Source: SHZL01 sp035292625 (GTDB taxonomy: Bacteria; Pseudomonadota; Gammaproteobacteria; Xanthomonadales; SZUA-36). Taken from it: a stretch of DNA of 39,198 nucleotides. Below, one piece after another: positions 8,468 through 13,865 of this stretch. Both the position numbers and the translations under genes were made by a program. Within the stretch, counting starts at the first letter, position 1, and the number at the start of each line of letters is the position of its first letter. The notes under the pieces are model-generated. The model was not told the origin of the DNA. It searched no databases and worked only from the letters and a program-made list of their open reading frames with translations. The stretch is taken from assembly GCA_035292625.1 (NCBI GenBank), contig DATDPS010000265.1:1-39198 (forward strand), read 5' to 3'.

Positions 8468-8953
8468 CGCGGCCCTGGAGTTGCTGACCTTGAGCAATTC
8501 CAACAACAGAAGGGCGCCCAACACCCCGACCAGCGGCGATGTTACCAGGCCGGGAAAGTATCCCCCAACGCGGATAGCGAGAACAGGATGAGCGACCAGA
8601 TTCAGCAGCATGGCGAGACCCAGAAACCAAAGTGGACAGAGCGCAACCACCCAGCCGGCTCGCACCCCAACCAGTCCTGCGGCCCAAAGCCCGAGCCACG
8701 CGACGTTGAACCACACAAAGAAGCTCTCGTTCCAAACAGGAATGCCAAGCGTCTCTGGGAACCGCACGAAGAACCCTGTTCGGAGCTCCTCCAGGAAGTG
8801 CGTACCCTGCGCGAGAATGGAAGCAACCACGACCGTGGAGAATCGACTACTGGTTCGGACTCTCGAATCGAGGCGGGGGCGACACGCCGTCAGGGTTACC
8901 GAGACGAGGAGCAACACGAGTAACCCAAGAATACCGGTCACGTAGCTTGACAT
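8462..8953 (-). CDS. HXXEE-domain integral membrane protein (cassette gene)
   Basis: 163 residues with about four or five hydrophobic helices. The motif THFLEELRTGFF contains H52-x-x-E55-E56, the signature after which the HXXEE domain is named; function of the family is unknown. A second conserved-looking His is in LLNLVAHPVLAIR. The ATG at 8953 lies 29 bp inside the cassette boundary (GTTGACC at 8977-8983), and the TAA stop is embedded in the attC R'' box, a compact cassette arrangement. The N-terminal segment ending TLTAC could be mistaken for a lipobox; I regard it as a transmembrane helix. Confidence 0.8.
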   Translation of the reverse strand: MSSYVTGILGLLVLLLVSVTLTACRPRLDSRVRTSSRFSTVVVASILAQGTHFLEELRTGFFVRFPETLGIPVWNESFFVWFNVAWLGLWAAGLVGVRAGWVVALCPLWFLGLAMLLNLVAHPVLAIRVGGYFPGLVTSPLVGVLGALLLLELLKVSNSRAAA

Positions 8954-8976
8954 TTGTGGCCTCGTGGTTCCCAGGC

Positions 8977-9040
8977 GGTCAACGCCTGAGCTCAGGGGTG
9001 GCCAGGGCGCTCAGCGCCGTCCGGTGCAACCGGTTTAGGC
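8977..9040 (-). other. attC-like site of the DUF4386 cassette (degenerate boxes)
   Basis: On the minus strand GCCTAAA (9034-9040) stands where the R'' box should be, one base off RYYYAAC, and GTTGACC (8977-8983) where R' should be, one base off GTTRRRY. Inside are the hairpin GGCGCTGAGCGCC and the palindrome CTGAGCTCAG. At 64 bp, and 7 bp after the gene's stop, position and size fit an attC, but both boxes carry a mismatch. Confidence 0.6.
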
Positions 9041-9047
9041 GTCACAG

Positions 9048-9770
9048 TCACTTCGGGAGCGGTCGCGCGGGCGTGGACACCTGAAGGTTTAGGCCTTTGA
9101 ACAGAAGCCAGAGGCCAACCAATATCTCGGCAAGCCCGATGGGCGCCCAACCAAGTTGCAGCAGTTTGGCATGCTGCGGCCACAGGAGGGAACCAAAACA
9201 GACTATCGGCACCAGCACGGACCCCAACAGGCCCAAACCGGACAAAAGTTTTGGGATATAGGTCGACTTGAAGAAAAGGTAAAAGAAGAGAGTGGAGCCG
9301 ACACCAAAGAATATCGCGAAGCTATTAAATACCACCCAATCCGCAGTCGAGTGCAAAGTCACGAACATGGAGAGCTGCTTTCCGTCGAAGACATTAAGGG
9401 AGTCGGCGCTAATATAGAGTTTCAAAACAACAAAACCAAGAATGGCCTGACCTCCGACGAACGCAGCCTCTAGTAATCTAAATACTAAAGCAAGCAGCGC
9501 CAGATTCTTGCCCAGCGGTTTGATAGCTACATAAAGGCCCATGGCCAAGAACACGATACACAGACTGGCGACCAATCCGCTCGACAGTCCGATACGGTAG
9601 AGCAGCTCGGAGTCAGTAATCCTATGGGCGGTCTCTGCGAAATCTCCGGGAACTCTGAAACGGTTGGCAACAAGAGCGAATGTCAGGTACGCGGCGTCGA
9701 CTAACAGATACATGAAGCCCGCAAGTCTTGCGTACCTGATCTGTAACTTAACAATGTCAGAGCTTGTCAT
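9048..9770 (-). CDS. DUF4386-like integral membrane protein (cassette gene)
   Basis: 240 residues from the ATG at 9770 (MTSSDIVKLQIRYARLAG). A strong ribosome site GAGGGGG sits 6 bp upstream; a TTG two codons earlier is not needed. The protein has about six hydrophobic helices and opens with the ARLAGFMYLLVDAAY-type segment of DUF4386 proteins, with HSTADWVVFNSFAIFFG in the middle. Function is unknown. The gene looks visibly AT-richer than the hem genes on either side. It lies between a degenerate attC (8977-9040) and the poorly resolved stretch 9783-10003. Confidence 0.78.
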   Translation of the reverse strand: MTSSDIVKLQIRYARLAGFMYLLVDAAYLTFALVANRFRVPGDFAETAHRITDSELLYRIGLSSGLVASLCIVFLAMGLYVAIKPLGKNLALLALVFRLLEAAFVGGQAILGFVVLKLYISADSLNVFDGKQLSMFVTLHSTADWVVFNSFAIFFGVGSTLFFYLFFKSTYIPKLLSGLGLLGSVLVPIVCFGSLLWPQHAKLLQLGWAPIGLAEILVGLWLLFKGLNLQVSTPARPLPK

Positions 9771-9782
9771 CTGCAACCCCCT

Positions 9783-10010
9783 CTAAAGGAGCAGTGGCGG
9801 ACCACTGATGGGCAAGGGCTCTCCGGGATGCTGCGCTATCCATTGGGTCATTCCGGCTCCCTTCCCGAACGGTGCTTTCACACCGGCTGGCTCACATGCA
9901 GGCTTGCCTCCTAGCTCCACGTACGAAGGCCGCGCCCGTGAGCCGTGACGCCCGACGCCGGCCAGCAAGCGCGTGCGTCTTCGCACGTCGCGTGCATGGC
10001 CTTGTTGGGC
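9783..10010 (-). other. Unresolved cassette junction after the cupin gene
   Basis: A clear attC R'' box, GCCCAAC on the minus strand (10004-10010), follows the cupin stop by 8 bp, but no matching GTTRRRY box occurs before the DUF4386 gene. The only GTT triplets on the minus strand are in GTTCGGG and GTTGCAG, which do not fit. The stretch is GC-rich, with a hairpin GTGCG/CGCAC at about 9973-9987 and a hairpin GGTG-TGAAA-GCACC at about 9873-9888 followed by GTTCGGGAAGGGAGCCGG. A 79-codon open frame covers the region but has no recognisable product. Confidence 0.4.
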
Positions 10011-10018
10011 AGCACTCT

Positions 10019-10519
10019 TCACCGTTTCCGAGGGTCATCAGTTGGATTTATGTAGGTGAAAATCATGGGGCCAATAGCATGCACTTGAACAATCGTCTCG
10101 CCGCTGGTTAGCGCGAAATGCGGGGCATCTTTTGGCATGACCATGAAGCTTCCGGCGGCCATTGCTCTCATAGCTTTTTCGTCGAATTGTTTACCGAGCC
10201 CCATTTTGAACGTACCGGAAAGGACTGTGATGTGCTCATCCGTCGGATGAAAGTGGGGAGGGATTCTGTAGTTGTCGGGCAATTTGCTGCGAAGAGTGAA
10301 CAGAGCATTGGATGCTTGCGGATCTCCTTCGATGATCACGCACTTGCCGCCAGGCGGTAGGAAGGGTGGACACTCCCCCCACTGGATATCTTCGGGGGCA
10401 ACCATGATGTGCTGCTGATGGGCTGTCGCAGTTGAACTAGTCGGCCCTTCCGCCCGACCTAACTGGGCTGCGAAGATCAAAAGCGTCGTTGCAACGATGC
10501 CAGCAATTTTTGCGTTCAT
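10019..10519 (-). CDS. Exported cupin-domain protein (cassette gene)
   Basis: 166 residues from the ATG at 10519. The start MNAKIAGIVATTLLIFAA plus QLGRAEG is a Sec signal peptide, so the protein is probably periplasmic. The cupin metal motif is visible as PPHFHPTDEHITVLSGTF (H-x-H...E) with a later His in MPKDAPHFALT. This is a small single-domain cupin of unknown substrate, probably metal-binding. It starts 28 bp inside the cassette boundary at GTTGGGC (10547-10553). An upstream in-frame start at 10555 would overlap that box and is rejected. Confidence 0.82.
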   Translation of the reverse strand: MNAKIAGIVATTLLIFAAQLGRAEGPTSSTATAHQQHIMVAPEDIQWGECPPFLPPGGKCVIIEGDPQASNALFTLRSKLPDNYRIPPHFHPTDEHITVLSGTFKMGLGKQFDEKAMRAMAAGSFMVMPKDAPHFALTSGETIVQVHAIGPMIFTYINPTDDPRKR

Positions 10520-10546
10520 GACTTCTCTACCTCTTGTGGTTGTGAT

Positions 10547-10637
10547 GCCCAACACCTGAATTAAGCCGCCGCTGGCCGGGAGCGGTTGCTAATAAACCAG
10601 CCCGACCCCGGCGGTCGGCTTGAATGAATTGTCAGGC
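10547..10637 (-). other. attC recombination site of the NTF2-like cassette
   Basis: A 91-bp site. On the minus strand R'' is GCCTGAC (10631-10637, one base off consensus) and R' is GTTGGGC (10547-10553). The inner boxes AATTCATTCAAGCCGA and CGGCTTAATTCAGG closely resemble the L'' and L' boxes of the aadA-type attC sites of mobile integrons. They are mutually complementary with one unpaired base, and the central segment GACCGCCGGGGTC... provides the variable terminal structure. This is the clearest attC of the array. Confidence 0.85.
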
Positions 10638-10650
10638 CCGTCTTGCGACT

Positions 10651-11130
10651 TCAATTCTTCTCCGGCATGACAGAAGAATGATGGCTTGAAATAAGCCACG
10701 TCTTGCCATTCCACGAGTAAGTATATGTGTAGCGGGCCTTCAGCTGAGTGCCTGTGGTTCGAAAAGTAAAAGTGTAAAAACCAGAATCCACTGCCGAATT
10801 ACAGCCAATCTCGACGAATCGAAATTCGATTTTTCCGACGGGTTTGTTTTCTAGGAAATGGTGAAAATAGTCCTCTTTCTCCGCGGCTGTAATGCGGGGA
10901 ATATTGGATAGTGTCGGAAGCAGGATCGAGCGTTCGGCGTAGTTGGCCACGACCTTATGTGCGTCGCCGCTTTGCAATGAGCTGTTCCACCGGTCGAACA
11001 GCGCGGTAATTTGCTGCTCGGTTGTGTCCTTGCACGTTTCCGAACGGCCCATCGAAGAGTTGGCGTTTGGTGGGACAGACGCGCAACCGACGAGGCACAA
11101 GATTGCGAGTAAGACGGCCGTAATGCGCAT
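10651..11130 (-). CDS. NTF2-like (SgcJ/DUF4440-type) lipoprotein (cassette gene)
   Basis: 159 residues from the ATG at 11130. MRITAVLLAILCLVGCAS is a lipoprotein signal peptide (lipobox LVGC, Cys16). The remainder reads as an NTF2-like cone fold: TEQQITALFDRWNSSLQ, VVANYAERSILLPTLS, and paired strands IEFRFVEIGC, SGFYTFTF and ARYTYTYSWNGKTWLI. Such domains may be small-molecule binders or enzymes; no catalytic residues can be assigned. The ATG is 33 bp inside the cassette boundary GTTAGGC (11164-11170); the longer open frame from 11172 overlaps that box. The gene is low in GC relative to the backbone. Confidence 0.78.
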   Translation of the reverse strand: MRITAVLLAILCLVGCASVPPNANSSMGRSETCKDTTEQQITALFDRWNSSLQSGDAHKVVANYAERSILLPTLSNIPRITAAEKEDYFHHFLENKPVGKIEFRFVEIGCNSAVDSGFYTFTFRTTGTQLKARYTYTYSWNGKTWLISSHHSSVMPEKN

Positions 11131-11163
11131 CGGAGTGTTCTCCAGGATTGCAATGGTGGTTGA

Positions 11164-11220
11164 GCCTAACATCCGAATTGTGCGGCGCCGATAGGCGTCC
11201 GGACCAATGAATAGTTGGGC
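11164..11220 (-). other. attC recombination site of the antitoxin cassette
   Basis: A compact 57-bp site. On the minus strand R'' is GCCCAAC (11214-11220) and R' is GTTAGGC (11164-11170), both exact to consensus. Inside, GGACGCC pairs with GGCGCC around a TATC loop, with a bulged base and weaker outer pairing. It lies 24 bp after the antitoxin stop. Its inner boxes differ from those of the 91-bp site at 10547-10637. Confidence 0.8.
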
Positions 11221-11244
11221 CTCACGATGGGGAGTAGCATTTAC

Positions 11245-11532
11245 TCACGAATGGACAGGGGACGCTGAGAGCTTGACGCCGAGAGCATGAAGCAATTTGA
11301 GCATCGTGTCGTAGCGTGGCTTAGCACCGGGTGTCAGTGCCTTGTAAAGGCTTTCGCGGCCAAGACCCGCATCTTTGGCGAGTTGTGCCATGCCGCGGGC
11401 GCGAGCCACATCACGCACTGCAGTTAGAAATACATCGGGATTGAGATCTTCCAGTGCGGCGGTTATGTATTCCGCGACGGTCTCATCATCATTGAGGTAG
11501 TCGGCAGCATCGAAGGGGGCAAATTTAGCCAT
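11245..11532 (-). CDS. HI1420-type addiction-module antitoxin (HigA-like)
   Basis: 95 residues, the normal length for the putative addiction-module antidote family (HI1420-like, Xre-type helix-turn-helix). The opening KFAPFDAADYLNDDETVAEYI is typical. The helix-turn-helix covers about residues 48-85 (MAQLAKDAGLGRESLYKAL, then TMLKLLHALG). It follows the toxin stop by only 3 bp, as in intact pairs, but the toxin partner here is truncated. The antitoxin could still bind DNA and repress, or neutralise homologous toxins elsewhere in the genome; that is inference. Confidence 0.9.
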   Translation of the reverse strand: MAKFAPFDAADYLNDDETVAEYITAALEDLNPDVFLTAVRDVARARGMAQLAKDAGLGRESLYKALTPGAKPRYDTMLKLLHALGVKLSASPVHS

Positions 11533-11535
11533 GGG

Positions 11536-11736
11536 TCACTCCTTGTTCAAAGCCCGTGCCATCTCAATGGCACGTTTGATGTCACGCTTCTGCGAGGACT
11601 TGTCACCGCCCAAGAGAAGCAAATAGACCACCTCTGCACGTCGCGTGAAATAGGCTCGATAGCCCGGCCCAACGTGGACGCGCATTTCTGAGACTCCTTC
11701 GCCCACCGGCTCACAATCGCCAAAATTGCCGTGGGG
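11536..11736 (-). pseudogene. Decapitated HI1419/HigB-type toxin
   Basis: In the frame ending at the TGA (11536-11538), the minus strand encodes HGNFGDCEPVGEGVSEM, then RVHVGPGYRAYFTRR, VVYLLLLGGDKSSQKRDI and KRAIEMARALNKE. This is the C-terminal two-thirds of a phage-derived Gp49/HigB-like (RelE-superfamily) toxin. About 36 N-terminal residues are missing: the frame opens straight after GCCTAAC (11736-11742), whose TAA is in frame. The first internal ATG, at 11685, would leave only 49 residues, so it is probably inactive. A competing frame (11547-11774) is not conserved. The partner antitoxin is intact. Confidence 0.82.
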
Positions 11737-11754
11737 TTAGGCCCCGTATTCAAC
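11736..11754 (-). other. Remnant attC boxes fused to the toxin fragment
   Basis: On the minus strand GTTGAAT (11748-11754) and GCCTAAC (11736-11742) both match the attC box consensus but stand in the wrong order and only 5 bp apart. GCCTAAC lies 28 bp after the DUF1905 gene stop, where that cassette's R'' box would be expected, and is followed at once by mid-gene toxin sequence. I read this as a deletion scar joining an R'' box to the toxin; the GTTGAAT match may be chance. Confidence 0.5.
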
Positions 11755-11770
11755 GTCATGGCTGACTTGA

Positions 11771-12319
11771 TCAATCTGCCTCGGGCGCACTAAAGGCCTT
11801 GCTGTAGTGGCCAGATGGGTCGAAACAGCAAACCCGCTTCTTTCCAACGGCAAGCATGTCACAGGCATCGCGAATCCGTTTTGCGCGAGTCTTAGATTGC
11901 TTGGCTGAGACTATCCAGTGTATCCAGTCCAAACGCGCGATGGTTGTCGTATCGTTCCAAGTTTGACTGGCTTCAGGAGCAGCCGCCAAGGCTTCTTGAA
12001 GATCTAAGGGAATCGCAGGTTCAGGTTCTTGCTCCACAGGCATGATTTCTAGCGTGACGATTTCACCAACTTCTGCACCTGCCGCCTTGCACAGCTCGCT
12101 ACTTACTCTCAGCCAATGGCTCAGTTGACCATCCGGCTCGAGCGTCGCCTGGAATGGGTGGCCGTCAATTGTTCCTGTTACAGTCGTCCTCCCCCGCCTC
12201 GGAAGCTTTTCACTCACATCCTTTGGCAGAACGACGAATGCCCCCGAAGTGTTACTGCAAGGCTTTGCCGGACGAAGCAGTTTTGCTTTGAATCTGGACT
12301 TTGTATTGGTTTGAGTCAT
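11771..12319 (-). CDS. DUF1905/YdeI-like protein (first cassette)
   Basis: 182 residues from the ATG at 12319 (MTQTNTKSRFKAKLLRPAK). Residues about 8-95 resemble DUF1905 (GAFVVLPKDVSEKLPRRGRTTVTGTIDGHPF, here cited in part; EVGEIVTLEIMP). The C-terminal part (WIVSAKQSKTRAKRI) resembles the YdeI/OmpD-associated domain found in proteins annotated for bacteriocin protection; no mechanism can be assigned. The ATG is 27 bp inside the boundary box GTTGGGC (12341-12347), a typical cassette distance. As the cassette nearest attI it should be the last one acquired. A longer open frame to 12397 would run through attI and is rejected. Confidence 0.8.
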   Translation of the reverse strand: MTQTNTKSRFKAKLLRPAKPCSNTSGAFVVLPKDVSEKLPRRGRTTVTGTIDGHPFQATLEPDGQLSHWLRVSSELCKAAGAEVGEIVTLEIMPVEQEPEPAIPLDLQEALAAAPEASQTWNDTTTIARLDWIHWIVSAKQSKTRAKRIRDACDMLAVGKKRVCCFDPSGHYSKAFSAPEAD

Positions 12320-12340
12320 TTCGAGTCCACTCACAAATAC

Positions 12341-12417
12341 GCCCAACTCCAAGTAGACCCCGGATTCGGGGTGTAGCACCGGATGGTCACACTGCATTTA
12401 TTTTCCGTCAAGTAATT
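12341..12417 (-). other. attI-like site and leader between integrase remnant and first cassette
   Basis: GTTGGGC on the minus strand (12341-12347) fits the core recombination site GTTRRRY and marks the start of the first cassette. Outside it lies a perfect short hairpin, ACCCCG-GATT-CGGGGT (12357-12372). A TTGACG (minus strand, 12406-12411) could be the -35 of a cassette promoter, but no good -10 follows at the right distance. The limits of the site are uncertain, because the integrase 5' end that normally adjoins attI is lost. Confidence 0.55.
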
Positions 12418-12843
12418 TTCCTACGCCAGTTCATCCAGGCCAATGGCAAGCGTCACCCGCGAGACATGGGCGGGCCAGAGGTCGAGCGCTTCTTATCGTC
12501 GCTGGCGGTGCAGGGGCGGGTGGCGCGCGAGCTCGAATGGCAGTACCTGTTCCCATCGAACCAGCGCTCGAATGATCCACGCGATGGCGCGACACGGCGC
12601 CACCACCTTGACGACAGCGTGCTGGCCCGCGCACTGAAGCGGGCACGCGGCCAGGCGGCGATCATCAAGCCGGTGACGGCGCACACCTTGCGCCACTCCT
12701 TCGCCACGCACCTGCTGGAGGCGGGCTATGACATCCGCACCATTCAGGAATTGCTCGGCCACAAGGACGTGAGCACCACGCAGATCTATACCCACGTACT
12801 CAATCGCGGCGGGCGCGGGGTGTTGAGTCCACTCGACCGCTGA
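12418..12843 (+). pseudogene. intI: Integron integrase remnant (N-truncated, internal deletion)
   Basis: The frame from 12418 reads FLRQFIQANGKRHP, MGGPEVERFLSSLAVQGRVA, which matches the N-terminal core-binding region of IntI (as in FIRFHGVRHP...SEVEAFLSWLA). At about 12524-12530 it jumps in frame to RELEWQYLFP, NDPRDGATRRHHLDDSVL, HTLRHSFATHLLEAG, LLGHKDVSTTQIYTHVLN and RGGRGVLSPLD, the IntI C-terminus. Thus about the first 35 residues and about 150 internal residues are gone. The losses include the first catalytic Arg, the Lys and the IntI-specific insert; the HxxR, His and Tyr motifs remain. No start codon or ribosome site belongs to it. It is almost certainly inactive. Confidence 0.88.
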
Positions 12844-12887
12844 TCCCGGTCAACCTGCTTCCCCGACCAACGAATCGACGGTTTGCA

Positions 12888-12896
12888 TGCTAGACT
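12888..12896 (+). promoter_or_regulatory. Possible extended -10 promoter for hemD
   Basis: TGCTAGACT (12888-12896) has the TGn extension and a fair -10 hexamer (TAGACT), about 25 bp before the hemD ATG. The region 17 bp further upstream (CAACGA) is not a convincing -35. It is proposed because the integron has cut hemD off from the hemC transcript, so some promoter should lie near here. Confidence 0.35.
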
Positions 12897-12920
12897 CCGC
12901 CGGTAACTTTTGGGGGCCGC

Positions 12921-13697
12921 ATGCATTACTCCCACATCCTCATCACACGGCCATACGCGGAGGCCATGGAGTTGGCCGCATTGCTTGCGCCCTTCCGGGT
13001 CGAAGTCATCATCCTGCCGGCCTTCGAGTTCGCCGCGCGCGCATTACCCCCGGAGCAGGTCAGGCAATTGCAGCAGTCTGTCATTGCGCCGCAGCCTCCG
13101 CTGCTGGTGTTCACCAGCCCGCGAGCAGTGGATTTTGGCCTTGGCCAGGTCCCGCCGGGCGTGTTGAAAAACTCGCGCATCGCGGCGGTCGGGGCGAGCA
13201 CCGCCGAGGTGTTGCTGCAGTCTGGCATCAGCGACGTGCTAAGCCCCCGTCACGGTTACAGCAGTGAAGACCTTCTCGAGACGATCAGGGCGGAGAAACA
13301 ACTCCACGCGCCAATCGCCGCAGGCGAGGCCGGGCAAGCTTTTATTTTTGCTGCGCCGGGCGGCAGGGACGCACTCAGGGAAGGACTGGAAGAGCTCGGT
13401 TTCCTGGCACAGATGCTGCTGGTGTACGAGCGCATACCCGCCAGCCTCGAACCGACTGCCATCGCGGCGATTGAACAGGCGGAGTCCCTGCTGGCCGTGT
13501 GGACCAGCGCAAACTCGATGAATGCCCTGCACCAGCGCTTGCCGGCAGGGTGCTGGGCCAGCCTGCGCCAGGCGGAATGGCTGGTCATATCAGATCGTCT
13601 GATGGGCTTGGCGCAATCGTTCAAGCCGGCGAAACTGCACCTTGCGCTCGGTCCGGCCAATGCGGATATCCTGGGCGCCATTCAGGCCCTGGCTTGA
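12921..13697 (+). CDS. hemD: Uroporphyrinogen-III synthase
   Basis: Cyclises hydroxymethylbilane to uroporphyrinogen III; 258 residues, normal for the family. The fold is recognised from ILITRPYAEAMELAALL at the N-terminus, PLLVFTSPRAVDFGL, the domain linker IAAVGASTAEVL, AFIFAAPGGRDALREGLEELGF, VYERIP and VWTSANSMNAL. HemD proteins are poorly conserved, and the position before hemX and hemY supports the call. The ATG at 12921 is preceded by GGGGG. It starts 77 bp after the end of the integrase remnant. Confidence 0.93.
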   Translation: MHYSHILITRPYAEAMELAALLAPFRVEVIILPAFEFAARALPPEQVRQLQQSVIAPQPPLLVFTSPRAVDFGLGQVPPGVLKNSRIAAVGASTAEVLLQSGISDVLSPRHGYSSEDLLETIRAEKQLHAPIAAGEAGQAFIFAAPGGRDALREGLEELGFLAQMLLVYERIPASLEPTAIAAIEQAESLLAVWTSANSMNALHQRLPAGCWASLRQAEWLVISDRLMGLAQSFKPAKLHLALGPANADILGAIQALA

Positions 13698-13731
13698 AGC
13701 CCGATCGAGCATCATCACAAGCTTGTAGGGC

Positions 13732-13737
13732 TATACT
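13732..13737 (+). promoter_or_regulatory. Possible -10 element upstream of hemX
   Basis: TATACT lies in the 168-bp gap between hemD and hemX, about 130 bp before the hemX ATG. No good -35 is seen at 17 bp spacing (GCATCA), so this is a weak candidate for an internal promoter. Confidence 0.25.
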
Positions 13738-13865
13738 TAGCCGGTTCACGGCGGCAGGTCAAAGCCGCAAAACCATGTTGCCCGGGCTTGCCTGGCGGTA
13801 CCATGGGCCGGCATTGCATGACAGGGCCCGGAACTTCACGCAAGTTCGACACAACGGACGGATCA

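Larger units (their letters stand above)
8177..12843 (-). mobile_element. Degenerate chromosomal integron with a six-gene cassette array
   Basis: Extent is inferred from the hemC stop to the end of the integrase remnant. It contains an integrase remnant on the plus strand, an attI-like junction at 12341-12347, and minus-strand genes separated by RYYYAAC...GTTRRRY sites (complete pairs at 11164-11220, 10547-10637, 8977-9040 and 8405-8467). The divergent layout, integrase one way and cassettes the other with attC in gene orientation, is the normal integron layout. Several cassette genes are visibly poorer in GC than the flanking hem genes. The insertion separates hemC from hemD. Integrase decay suggests that the array no longer moves by its own enzyme. 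Confidence 0.85.

Noticed and set aside
9783..10022. A 79-codon open frame on the minus strand between cupin and DUF4386 genes
   Set aside because: It starts from a GTG at the end of the cupin gene, runs through the attC R'' box, and has no recognisable domain.
11547..11774. A 75-codon open frame overlapping the toxin region
   Set aside because: Out of frame with the conserved HigB-like sequence and without any family resemblance; the toxin frame explains this DNA better.
12301..12417. N-terminal part of the open frame leading into the integrase remnant
   Set aside because: Its residues are the antisense of the first cassette and attI, not integrase sequence; integrase similarity begins at 12418.
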